This document shows, in pieces, positions 27,183-36,408 of a stretch of DNA of 64,000 nucleotides (position 1 is the stretch's first letter; each line of letters opens with the position of its first letter). The notes beneath the pieces were generated by a model. The model searched no databases. It had not been told where the DNA came from and saw only the letters and a list, made by a program, of their open reading frames with translations. The stretch is taken from NCBI GenBank assembly GCA_937927895.1, contig CALGKA010000039.1, positions 30,697-94,696 of the forward strand, read 5' to 3'. A program made the position numbers and the translations under genes. The stretch is from an uncultured Granulosicoccaceae bacterium. Its GTDB lineage: Bacteria; Pseudomonadota; Gammaproteobacteria; Granulosicoccales; Granulosicoccaceae.

Positions 27183-29066
27183 ATGTGCGGTATTGCAGGT
27201 TTCACTCAGTTCCATCACTCCTACAGCAGCCCTAACCAGCTTTTGGAGCAAATGGGTAATACCATCGCGCATCGCGGACCGGATGATTCGGATACTTATT
27301 CAGATGATCAGGTTGGCTTGTGTCACCGTCGACTAGCGATTATCGATCTGACAGAGTCCGGGCGTCAACCTATGTGGTCACCTACAGGGCGATATGTAAC
27401 GGTTTTTAATGGTGAGATATACAATTTTCAATCGTTACGGGCCTCACTGGAAAAAGAAGGCATTCGTTTTAAGGGCTCATCAGACACGGAGGTGATGCTT
27501 GCACTATATGAAAAGCTTGGGCCTGCATGTGTGAATGAATTAAACGGTATGTTCTCAATAGCAATCTGGGATACCAGTGAAAAAACGTTGTTCCTGGCAC
27601 GCGACAGACTGGGTAAAAAACCACTTTACTACTACAAGAAAGACAACCAGTTTGTTTTCGCCTCAGAGATTAAAGCGATCTTGAGCACACCAGAGGTAGA
27701 CCGAACAATCCGCCAAGATGCCGTAAAGGATTTTTTCTTTTATCAGTACGTGCCAGAAACAAAGTCGATCTTTAAATACATTCATAAAGTACAAGCCGGT
27801 CACTGGATGATGATCAACAAAGACGGCATCAAATCAGAACAATACTGGGATGTGTCTTTCGCCAACACCACGGAAAAATCTGAACAAGATGTCAAATCAG
27901 AACTGTATGAACTACTAAACGACAGCGTGCGAAGCAGAATGGTGAGCGATGTACCATTAGGTGCATTTCTGAGCGGCGGTGTCGATTCAAGTGCAGTAGT
28001 CGGTTTGATGGCCGCTAATAGCGAAAAACCAATCACTACATGCGCCATTGGATTCGATTCAAAAAAATTCGATGAAGTACAATATGCCGCTAAAGTAGCC
28101 AAACAATTCAAAACTGACCACCACGAACTTACTGTAAAAGAAAACGTCGCTGATAACGTCGAGCAGATCGCTCACTTCTTTGATGAACCTTTCGCAGACC
28201 CCTCTTTTGTACCCACATACTTTGTTTCTAAACTGGCAAGATCCATGGTTACAGTCGCACTAGCCGGAGACGGAGGGGATGAAAATTTCGCCGGTTATAG
28301 CAAATACCAGCACGACCAGCTGGAAAACCGCATTCGCTCCCTGGTGCCTTCATTTTTAGGTAAAAAAATCTTCCAGAAGGGTGCAAACCTCCTTAAAGAC
28401 AATAACAGCCACCAGCTAAGACGCGGCGCATCCCTTCTTGGATCATTATCTGTATCTGAAGATACCGGGTTCTTTATTTCAAATTCTTTTTTCAGCCAAT
28501 CACTATGGGATCAACTGGTAAGAGATGACTTCGAACGTGAAGTCGGCGACTATAATCCAGCCGACATTACCACAGACCTCTACCGTGCAGCCGATACAGA
28601 TAATCATTTATCCAAGGTGCTATACACCGATATTAAAAGCTATCTGCCAGGCGATATTCTCGTAAAAGTTGACCGCATGAGCATGGCAAACTCGTTAGAG
28701 ACACGGGCCCCTATCCTGGACTATCGAGTGGTTGAATATGCAGCGACGATCCCTGCGAATCTGAAACTGCAGAATAAGGAATCAAAATATATTTTGAAAA
28801 AAACTATGGAGTCCCTACTAACAGACGAGACTCTATACAGAAAGAAAATGGGTTTTTCAGTGCCGCTAGCTAACTGGCTCAGATCAGAGATAGCTGCCAT
28901 AGCAGAAAACAAGATACTCTCCCCTAACAATGGACTGTCACAGTTTTTCAATTTAAATGAGCTCAACAAAATTTGGCAGCAGCACCAAAGCGGTGCTCGT
29001 GATTATTCAAGTGAATTATGGAGCATGTTGGTATTTGAAATCTGGTGGGAAAAATACATAACGTAA
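27183..29066 (+). CDS. Asparagine synthase-like amidotransferase of the EPS locus
   Basis: A 627-residue glutamine-hydrolysing amidotransferase of the AsnB type. The N-terminal nucleophile is Cys2 (MCGIAGF). The glutaminase domain covers about 1-210, with RLAIIDLTESGRQPM and GSSDTEVMLALYE. The synthetase domain carries the PP-loop LSGGVDSSAVVGLMA, with VALAGDGGDENFAGY downstream. Homologues are regular members of exosortase-A EPS clusters, where they are thought to amidate a sugar acid or other EPS substituent rather than make asparagine. Housekeeping asparagine synthesis is the alternative. Confidence 0.88.
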   Translation: MCGIAGFTQFHHSYSSPNQLLEQMGNTIAHRGPDDSDTYSDDQVGLCHRRLAIIDLTESGRQPMWSPTGRYVTVFNGEIYNFQSLRASLEKEGIRFKGSSDTEVMLALYEKLGPACVNELNGMFSIAIWDTSEKTLFLARDRLGKKPLYYYKKDNQFVFASEIKAILSTPEVDRTIRQDAVKDFFFYQYVPETKSIFKYIHKVQAGHWMMINKDGIKSEQYWDVSFANTTEKSEQDVKSELYELLNDSVRSRMVSDVPLGAFLSGGVDSSAVVGLMAANSEKPITTCAIGFDSKKFDEVQYAAKVAKQFKTDHHELTVKENVADNVEQIAHFFDEPFADPSFVPTYFVSKLARSMVTVALAGDGGDENFAGYSKYQHDQLENRIRSLVPSFLGKKIFQKGANLLKDNNSHQLRRGASLLGSLSVSEDTGFFISNSFFSQSLWDQLVRDDFEREVGDYNPADITTDLYRAADTDNHLSKVLYTDIKSYLPGDILVKVDRMSMANSLETRAPILDYRVVEYAATIPANLKLQNKESKYILKKTMESLLTDETLYRKKMGFSVPLANWLRSEIAAIAENKILSPNNGLSQFFNLNELNKIWQQHQSGARDYSSELWSMLVFEIWWEKYIT

Positions 29067-29101
29067 AGTGTCGCGACCGGCACTCATTGGCGGCCATTAA
29101 A

Positions 29102-29148
29102 AAATTGGGAATGGAAAATTGGCTATAGAAATTGGCTAAAAAAATTGG
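29102..29148. repeat. Four phased AAATTGG repeats
   Basis: AAATTGG starts at 29102, 29116, 29129 and 29142, a spacing of 13-14 bp, in the gap between the amidotransferase stop and the next glycosyltransferase. Confidence 0.55.
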
Positions 29149-29217
29149 TGAGAGCCAACGAAGAATTCCCGACTGCATCTGCAAGCACTTCTACAAAACA
29201 CACCCATACTTACACTT

Positions 29218-30345
29218 ATGACAGATAAAATAAAAATCTTACACCTCACATACCACATGGGAATCGGGGGCACAGAACAAGTCATTTACCAATTGGTTAA
29301 TAACGCTGACAAGCAACTTTTCGACAACTCGATTCTATGTATTGAAGGTGAAGTAGGCGCGATTGGTCAAAAACTTAAGGCATCTGGTGTTCACTTCCAC
29401 GTATTGAAAAGATCCCCTGGTTTTGACACTGAATTACTGAAAGATGTCAGAAAGATCCTGACTGAAAATGAATTCGATATTGTGCATTGCCATCAATACA
29501 CTCCATACGTGTACGGCGTAATGGCCGCACTTTTTTCTAGAACTAAAGTTGTATTTACAGAACATGGCCGCTTTCACCCGGACACCTACAGCTGGAAGCG
29601 AAGATTAGTTAATCCAATCCTTGATAGCACTACCACTGCAATTACCGCTATATCTGCAGCAACAAAAGATGCACTTTCGAGCTACGAATGGTTTCGTAAA
29701 AGTAAAATCCAAGTGGTTTATAACGGCATTCTGGCGGAGGATAAAGATCTAGACGCTCGAAAGAATAACGATTTAGGACTCACCGAACACAATCTGGTAT
29801 TCGGCACAATCACCCGCTTTGACACTATTAAAAATCTCCCAATGATGATCAAAGCGTTTGCAACAGTACACGCAGAACATAATGATGCGCGCTTGCTATT
29901 GGTGGGAGATGGCGATGAAAAAACAGCTACCGAACAACTAGTTGATGACCTACAAATTAACAATGCCGTTATTTTTACAGGCTTTCAGACTGACACTAAA
30001 AAGTATATGTCACTGATTGATGTGTATTTACTGTCATCATTTAGCGAAGGCACCTCTATGACTCTTCTAGAGGCAATGTCTTTCTCAACGTGTTGCGTGG
30101 TAACAGCGGTAGGTGGCAACGTTGAGATAATTGAAGATCAAAAAAATGGCTTTGTTGTGGAATCTGACAATACAGATCAACTTGCCGCCACCCTGTTGTC
30201 GCTCGTCAACAACGACGATTTACGACAACAGATGGGTATTGCCGCAAAGAAAACCTTTGATACTAAGTTTGATCTTAAGCAAATGATACAGAGCTACAAG
30301 AGCATTTATCTATCGACAGTAAAAAGACCACAGGCCCAGAGCTAA
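29218..30345 (+). CDS. Glycosyltransferase family 4 (EPS)
   Basis: A 375-residue GT-B fold glycosyltransferase. The N-terminal acceptor domain begins ILHLTYHMGIGGTEQVIYQL, and the C-terminal nucleotide-sugar domain has LVFGTITRFDTIKNLPMMI and the SSFSEGTSMTLLEAMSFSTCCVVTAVGG segment that carries the E-x7-E motif. It should add a sugar to the lipid-linked EPS repeat unit at the cytosolic face of the membrane. Donor and acceptor cannot be read from sequence. Position after the amidotransferase suggests co-transcription. Confidence 0.88.
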   Translation: MTDKIKILHLTYHMGIGGTEQVIYQLVNNADKQLFDNSILCIEGEVGAIGQKLKASGVHFHVLKRSPGFDTELLKDVRKILTENEFDIVHCHQYTPYVYGVMAALFSRTKVVFTEHGRFHPDTYSWKRRLVNPILDSTTTAITAISAATKDALSSYEWFRKSKIQVVYNGILAEDKDLDARKNNDLGLTEHNLVFGTITRFDTIKNLPMMIKAFATVHAEHNDARLLLVGDGDEKTATEQLVDDLQINNAVIFTGFQTDTKKYMSLIDVYLLSSFSEGTSMTLLEAMSFSTCCVVTAVGGNVEIIEDQKNGFVVESDNTDQLAATLLSLVNNDDLRQQMGIAAKKTFDTKFDLKQMIQSYKSIYLSTVKRPQAQS

Positions 30346-30374
30346 CTGAACATACAGCTAAACTATAGATTTAA

Positions 30375-31901
30375 TCAGCCCGCTGCGTGTTTTTTAGCAG
30401 AATTATCCAGGTTCTGAACATATTGACTCGAGCTCAAACCCTGACCTTCCAACGGCACAGGCTTTTTCTTTATTTTCGCTTGTGCTAATTCTGCATCAGC
30501 TGGAGCTTCAACGACTACATCATAAGGCGCTAAGCTTGGCTTCAGCTTGTATATAGAATCTACGAGCCAACGCTTTGGAGCTTTTCTGGGTTTATCAACG
30601 CTATACTTACAGTAGCCGACTAAAAGAACAAAGTAGAGCACTTCGTAAATCATCAAATCTAGAAATAACGAGACACAAAAGAAACCAATAAAAAGACCGG
30701 TTATCAAATCATCCAGGTAGTCACGCGGCAATCCATTGGTATACGTTTTATTGGGATCCGCCTTCTTGCGGGCCGCATTCAGTCTCAATAGTAAGAAGTA
30801 TAGATAGATTAGTCCGGAGGCCACCCCAGTGGTTGCGGCAAACTCCAAAAAGGTATTATGGGCAACATAGGGCTCACCATCCTGGTAGCTTGAATATGCT
30901 CTGACAAAATTACCTATACCAACACCAAACACAGGATAATCTTTGATCATTTTAACCCCGGCTCTCCATGAGAGAATTCTAGGATCAATAATGACTTCAC
31001 TGATATTATCATCTGTGTTTTCAATAAAAGCCCTTTCTTGCTCTACCTCTTCATAGCTTACGGTATTGGTAATACGTTCAATCAAACCGCCACTCTGATC
31101 GACTATAGCTGCCGCGAGTGCAACGATTAGAATCACAGAAGCTCTTTTGCTATAACTTCTGAAAAATATAAAAATGCAAACTATCGATAGAGAAAACAGC
31201 GCTCCACGAGAGCCTGTTAAAAATAACGCGTGCCAGCTCGCGAGTATTGACACCCATAATCCATAGCGGATTATTCGGCTTTTAGTGGCCATGGAAAAAT
31301 AGTAGAAAACAGGAGTGGCGAAAACATACATCATACCTAGATAGTTTTCGTCGAAATAACTACTATTTAGAGGCCCACCTAAGCGGCCATTGATGCCAAA
31401 TAGCCAGAATTCCTGGGTAAGATAAACCTTGTTCGCCCAAGCCGCGTAGTACAACAAAACACCGGCAAAACTGACTAACAATATAGTCAGCTTGAAACGT
31501 GTATCTATCAACAAGGCTGATGCAAAGTAGATCAATACCATTTTATTAAATGTACTGATCATTTCTTCTGGCCTAAGCTCAGAAATTTTAAATTCAAAAA
31601 AGCCATCAAAAGGACTGTTGTGAAACGACAGATTGGCCATTACCACCAAAATCATCAGTAAAATATTTGGCAGGTGCAGCAATCGGCGCCAATCAACTTG
31701 TTGAGTAGCTGTGGCCACGCCTAAACCAGCCAGAATAGCGAGAGATAGATAAAGAGAGATCCGCGCTTCACCGAAATCTTGCGGAAACATAGAAGACATC
31801 TGCCCGACGCTCAGCCCATAATACGCAAGCACACCAATCCATGGTGCAACCAAAGAGATGATGCAGCTAAAAAGTGTAAAAAGAATAACTGGAATTGTCA
31901 T
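30375..31901 (-). CDS. O-antigen ligase/polymerase (Wzy-like) membrane protein
   Basis: A 508-residue polytopic membrane protein with about ten helices. The O-antigen ligase (Wzy_C) region contains LTGSRGALFSLSIVCIFIF, then a periplasmic loop and the RILSWRAGVKMIKDYPVFGVGIGNF segment with the downstream VAHNTFLEFAATTGVASGLIYLYF. These are the usual motifs of polymerase or ligase proteins. In this locus it most likely polymerises the EPS repeat units (or, as in exosortase-A systems, acts as the associated O-glycosylation ligase). It lies opposite to its neighbours, with its start facing the 700-bp gap. Confidence 0.85.
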   Translation of the reverse strand: MTIPVILFTLFSCIISLVAPWIGVLAYYGLSVGQMSSMFPQDFGEARISLYLSLAILAGLGVATATQQVDWRRLLHLPNILLMILVVMANLSFHNSPFDGFFEFKISELRPEEMISTFNKMVLIYFASALLIDTRFKLTILLVSFAGVLLYYAAWANKVYLTQEFWLFGINGRLGGPLNSSYFDENYLGMMYVFATPVFYYFSMATKSRIIRYGLWVSILASWHALFLTGSRGALFSLSIVCIFIFFRSYSKRASVILIVALAAAIVDQSGGLIERITNTVSYEEVEQERAFIENTDDNISEVIIDPRILSWRAGVKMIKDYPVFGVGIGNFVRAYSSYQDGEPYVAHNTFLEFAATTGVASGLIYLYFLLLRLNAARKKADPNKTYTNGLPRDYLDDLITGLFIGFFCVSLFLDLMIYEVLYFVLLVGYCKYSVDKPRKAPKRWLVDSIYKLKPSLAPYDVVVEAPADAELAQAKIKKKPVPLEGQGLSSSQYVQNLDNSAKKHAAG

Positions 31902-32601
31902 AACTTCACCAACTGCTCTTATCTAAAATTTTGGCTTTAATTTAATGCCTTACAAGGTTGGCATATGGAACCGCACTCAGTACAACTTAATACAAAACAT
32001 GGCCAGCGTGAACCCGCTCACATTTTCGCTAGCGAAAAGCCGAATGTACTTTCTTATTGTCAATATCCAACACTCAGCCAGTCGTATCACACGCACGACA
32101 CCAGCCCGATCGGCAACGAGCTATTATATCGATCTGTGTATCGAATATTATGCAGTCCGTCGTTAATTTGCTATTCAAATAGTCGAGTAGCTTACATACA
32201 GCTCCAAATATCGAGCCCTAATTTTCACACCCAACTCTAGTGGTACGAGTATTCGAATAGTACTAAATGACTACTTTCGCCAAAATCACTTGTCCGCCAA
32301 TTATCACGCGCATCCAATAAGACTAAAGAGAAGTGAGACAACAAGATTGTTTGCACTCAGTGGCGGAATACTACAAACCGAGCGTGATAACATCCACCAC
32401 GCCAGCAATCAAGATCGCGCATCATAACAAGACAACTAGACCGGTATCAGGTCAACTGTTGGGCTTCACAAAATTTTGCTTTTGTAGACCGCTTTTTGCA
32501 GGTAGTAAAACCCAATCGCATATTACTCCAACAGAAATTGTGTATAAAACCTCGCCTGCCTTTCAAATCAAAATACCTAATCAAAAGCACAAGCCAACTC
32601 G
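31902..32601. other. 700-bp divergent intergenic region
   Basis: No gene is convincing here. Several short frames exist but overlap one another, lack ribosome sites and have no recognisable motif. The region separates the divergent polymerase and lyase-like genes and so should hold both promoters. I see an AT-rich ACAAAA...TTTTGT inverted pair near 32468-32487 but no clear operator. Confidence 0.5.
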
Positions 32602-35199
32602 ATGAAGCCAATCACACTCTATTTAAGTCAACCAGTGGCAAATTTTGTCCAGGTAGGAGTACCGCTCGCAAAGGGTGAAATCAACGACTGTGACTCATTA
32701 GCGGTCTATCGCCATGATGAACGTATCAGATCAGTGATAAGCGCCACCGCCCTTTGGCCGGATCAGAGCGTTAAGTGGTGCATGGTCAAAATTGCTTTGG
32801 ACTCACTCGCCGAACAAACTGACCAACTCACTTTAAGGCTGACGCCCAAAACTGAACAGAGAACTGCCATACACGAATTCACTATTCAAGAGACTGAAGA
32901 CACCACTATCATAAGTAGCGATACGGTTGAGTATCGCTTCCCTAAAAACACCAATAGTGTTTTTCCTACAGTACTCAATGGCAGTTACACAATCTGGAAC
33001 AGTGATAGCCATCAAACTCTACTCAGCAATAGTGACGGTACTAACTGTGAACTCACCATTAAACAGGCAGGCATTGAACGGCAAGATTCACTTTCCTGTG
33101 AATATGTTGTGCAAGGATCTTTTAGCGATGGCGCGAGCGTAAACCTAAATACAACCTTCCGATTCGAATTTCTTCCGAAAGGCCAGTTGCGCTTGCACTG
33201 TGACCTTCACAATCCAAACCGCGCAATGCACCCGGGTGGAATTTGGGATCTTGGTGATCCAGGCTCTGTAACTTTTAAAGACTTTACTCTTTCGCTTGGA
33301 CACAGCCCCGAAAGCTCTGCCAGGTTAAGAGTTACGCCGGAGTCACCATGGCAAGAGCCTCCATCGAATGACAAGCATGCCCCGCTCACATTATTTCAAG
33401 CTTCAAGCGGTGGCAAAAACTGGGATAGCCCGACACACAAGAACGCTAAAAACAAAGTGTGCAATAAATTCTGCGGTTATCAATTAACTAATGGCAGCAG
33501 CACTATAGATGAAGGGTTACGATCAACTCCGACTGTAACCGTGCACAACTCATCCGATTTGGGTTACAGCATTCAACCAAAAGACTTCTGGCAGAATTTT
33601 CCAAAAAGCATTGACATAAGCAGCATCGCTACAAACTTAAGGTTATTCCCTTATCATCATGGTGATCCTTATGAGATTCAAGGCGGCGAAAGAAAAACGC
33701 ATAGTATTAATTTTCAGTTTGCGATGATTGAGCAAATTAATCAATCTCATTCTCTGACTGCTATTGCAACGCTTGATCCATCAGTTTACACAGAGGCAGG
33801 AATATTCCCCTACTTTGATGACCGAGCAAAGCATCAACCTTATGAGAACTTATTATCAGCCTCGCTGGATGAAAGCCACGGCTTTTACGCTAAGCGCGAA
33901 AAAATAGATGAATTCGGGTGGCGAAACTTCGGTGAAATTTATGCCGATCATGAAGCGCATTTACACACCGATGACACTATTTTTGTCTCTCACTACAATA
34001 ATCAATATGACCCAATAGGTGGATTTGCAAAACAATTCGCCCTTACTGGCGATCTACGTTGGTACGAACTAATGTCAGATCTCGCATTGCATGTCATGGA
34101 TATAGATATCTATAGAACCGAACAAGACCGCGTTGAATACAACCACGGACTGTTTTGGCATACCGATCACTACACCGAAGCTCACACAGCCACACATAGA
34201 ACTTTTTCGTCAAAACAAATAACGGCACATGGCACGCCATCCGCAGGTGGTGGCCCAGGCACACAACATTGCTATAGCACCGGACTTGTTTATTATTTTT
34301 ACTTAACAGGCAGCGAAGAAGCGAAACAAACTGTCTTTAAATTGGGCGAGTGGATTCATAATTACTATCAAGGCACTGGTTCAATACTAGAAATAGCTAA
34401 AAATACACTGACTGTAGATAGCAAAGACTTTATCCAAACTTGCAAGGGAAGCAAGATATTTGCATATCGCTATGGAATGGATAGAGGCACTGGCAACTGT
34501 ATACGCACGCTAATGGATTGTTATGAGTTGTCTCGCGAGACCAGATACCTGGAGAATGTTGAGAAAATCATAAAAGACACTGCTGGACCGCACGATGACA
34601 TCAATGCGCGCAAATTTGATGATCCCGAAGCAACATGGCACCACATTGTATTTCTACAAGACCTTGTCCGTTACCTTGACTTAAAACGCAACCTTGAGCA
34701 ATTAGATTCAGCCTTTCATTATGCGCGCTCTACGTTGTTGCATTATGCACGATGGCTTACCGCTAATGAACATCCCTATCTCACCCGTACTGATAAACTT
34801 GAATATCCCAATGCAACATGGATTGCACAAGAGACTAGAAAAATTAACGTACTATATGCAGCTTATAGATATGCCCTGACAAATCGAACACCGCTACTTG
34901 AGAAAGCAAAATTCTTCCGGGACTATCTAACCGACGCGCTCAAACAGGAAGAAACACTTCATTACTCAAGAATACAAATACTACTTCTTCAAAACCATGG
35001 CCCCGCTGGCTTTCTAGACAAAGAAAGCCTACCTTACGAGGGCCTTAGCGATTCTGAAGTAGACAATACTGCTAATTGCTTTTACACGCCTACAAGTCAT
35101 ATTAAGCAGGTGTTTGGAAACTGGCTAACCGGCCTGTCTACATTCAAACTAAGTAACGAAATCCGTTGGATAAAATCACGCACGGGCCGGACTAGCTAG
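32602..35199 (+). CDS. PcRGLX/YetA-like polysaccharide lyase-type protein
   Basis: An 865-residue protein without signal peptide. The opening VPLAKGEINDCDSLAVYRHDERI and ALWPDQSVKWCMV match the pattern of the N-terminal RIFT-barrel domain of exo-rhamnogalacturonan lyase PcRGLX and B. subtilis YetA (VPxPKGE...WPDGSVKW). A central beta domain spans about 100-400. A C-terminal alpha/alpha-barrel region follows (about 430-860) with HTDHYTEAHTATHR and GTPSAGGGPGTQHCYSTGL, rich in His, Tyr and Gly as in lyase clefts. Being inside an EPS locus, it may cleave or edit the EPS, but lacking a signal peptide its place of action is unclear. The specific substrate is unknown. Confidence 0.65.
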   Translation: MKPITLYLSQPVANFVQVGVPLAKGEINDCDSLAVYRHDERIRSVISATALWPDQSVKWCMVKIALDSLAEQTDQLTLRLTPKTEQRTAIHEFTIQETEDTTIISSDTVEYRFPKNTNSVFPTVLNGSYTIWNSDSHQTLLSNSDGTNCELTIKQAGIERQDSLSCEYVVQGSFSDGASVNLNTTFRFEFLPKGQLRLHCDLHNPNRAMHPGGIWDLGDPGSVTFKDFTLSLGHSPESSARLRVTPESPWQEPPSNDKHAPLTLFQASSGGKNWDSPTHKNAKNKVCNKFCGYQLTNGSSTIDEGLRSTPTVTVHNSSDLGYSIQPKDFWQNFPKSIDISSIATNLRLFPYHHGDPYEIQGGERKTHSINFQFAMIEQINQSHSLTAIATLDPSVYTEAGIFPYFDDRAKHQPYENLLSASLDESHGFYAKREKIDEFGWRNFGEIYADHEAHLHTDDTIFVSHYNNQYDPIGGFAKQFALTGDLRWYELMSDLALHVMDIDIYRTEQDRVEYNHGLFWHTDHYTEAHTATHRTFSSKQITAHGTPSAGGGPGTQHCYSTGLVYYFYLTGSEEAKQTVFKLGEWIHNYYQGTGSILEIAKNTLTVDSKDFIQTCKGSKIFAYRYGMDRGTGNCIRTLMDCYELSRETRYLENVEKIIKDTAGPHDDINARKFDDPEATWHHIVFLQDLVRYLDLKRNLEQLDSAFHYARSTLLHYARWLTANEHPYLTRTDKLEYPNATWIAQETRKINVLYAAYRYALTNRTPLLEKAKFFRDYLTDALKQEETLHYSRIQILLLQNHGPAGFLDKESLPYEGLSDSEVDNTANCFYTPTSHIKQVFGNWLTGLSTFKLSNEIRWIKSRTGRTS

Positions 35200-35222
35200 C
35201 TAGTCACCTGAGTATCAAAACT

Positions 35223-36383
35223 ATGAATACAACACCTATAAAAGTACTGCACTTTATTTGCTCAACCGGTTTCTACGGTGCAGAAAAATGGATCTTAGCA
35301 CTCGCCAACAATAGTGACCGGGATCTTGTAACGTCCGAACTAGTTGTCACAAGGGAGCCTGAAAACCAAGACTTAAAATTGACTAAAGACTTCAACGCAC
35401 TAGGCTTAACAAGCCATGAGGTTGAAATGAGCGGGCGATTTGATGTTCGAGCAATAAGATCTTTAGTTAAGTTAATCAAAGATCACAACATAGACGTACT
35501 GCACTCTCACGGATATAAGTCAGACATACTGGGTGTAATTGCAGCAAAAATTGCGGGGATTAAATGTATCACTACACCGCACGGGTTTGAAAAAACAAAA
35601 GACTGGAAGCTTGAACTTTTTATATCGGCAGGCTGCAGAACATTCAAATATTTTGACTACGTAGTGCCACTTTCTCGCGAACTATACTCAGACGTACAAA
35701 AATATAACGTAAATGAAGACAAAATAGTCTATATCCGAAATGGCGTTGATCTTAAAGATATTGATTACCGACTACCGTTAGAATCTCCAGTGGCACGCGC
35801 AGACAATGCAAAAATAAATTCACCTGAAAGCAAAACTATAGGCTTTATAGGGCAAATGATCGAACGAAAAAATGTCAGTCATCTTCTGCAAGTGTTCGAT
35901 AATCTAGCCGCCGAAAATACAGGCTTAAAGCTTGTATTATTAGGTGACGGTGATAGCCGGCAAAAATTTGAAGAGTTCGCAGACCAGCTCAAGTCTCGAG
36001 ATCGTATTTCTTTCCTCGGCTTTCAAGACGACCCTTTGTCTTATCTAACAAGCTTTGATCTCTTTGCTATGTGTTCAACCCTTGAAGGTATACCACGCTG
36101 TTTAATGGAAGCGATGGCGATGGGTGTTCCGGTCGCAGCTTACGACATACCGGGTGTAAACCAACTACTTGAGCACGAAAAAACAGGCTTACTGGCCACC
36201 CTGGGAAACAAACAAGAACTACAAGAGTGCTGCAAGCGCTTATTGTGGGATGAGCCGCTAGCTAACCGTATTTCTCAAACAGCAGCTGAGTATATCAATG
36301 AGAAATTCTCCGCACGACGCATGGCTAAAGAGTACACCGAACTCTACCACCAATTACTAGAGCGGGAACCACTACCTGCATAG
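35223..36383 (+). CDS. Glycosyltransferase family 4 (EPS)
   Basis: A 386-residue GT-B glycosyltransferase. The N-terminal domain begins VLHFICSTGFYGAEKWILALA. The C-terminal domain has KTIGFIGQMIERKNVSHLLQVF, LVLLGDGDSRQKFE and CSTLEGIPRCLMEAMAMGVPVAAYDIPG, with the conserved glutamate motif. It starts 23 bp after the lyase-like gene and is probably co-transcribed with it. It should add a sugar to the EPS repeat unit; the donor is not predictable. Confidence 0.88.
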   Translation: MNTTPIKVLHFICSTGFYGAEKWILALANNSDRDLVTSELVVTREPENQDLKLTKDFNALGLTSHEVEMSGRFDVRAIRSLVKLIKDHNIDVLHSHGYKSDILGVIAAKIAGIKCITTPHGFEKTKDWKLELFISAGCRTFKYFDYVVPLSRELYSDVQKYNVNEDKIVYIRNGVDLKDIDYRLPLESPVARADNAKINSPESKTIGFIGQMIERKNVSHLLQVFDNLAAENTGLKLVLLGDGDSRQKFEEFADQLKSRDRISFLGFQDDPLSYLTSFDLFAMCSTLEGIPRCLMEAMAMGVPVAAYDIPGVNQLLEHEKTGLLATLGNKQELQECCKRLLWDEPLANRISQTAAEYINEKFSARRMAKEYTELYHQLLEREPLPA

Positions 36384-36408
36384 CTGCGTTAGGTACCTTT
36401 AGAGCCAG

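Noticed and set aside
31945..32678. Several short overlapping frames between the polymerase and lyase-like genes
   Set aside because: They overlap each other, lack ribosome sites and family motifs, and occupy a region that should hold two promoters.
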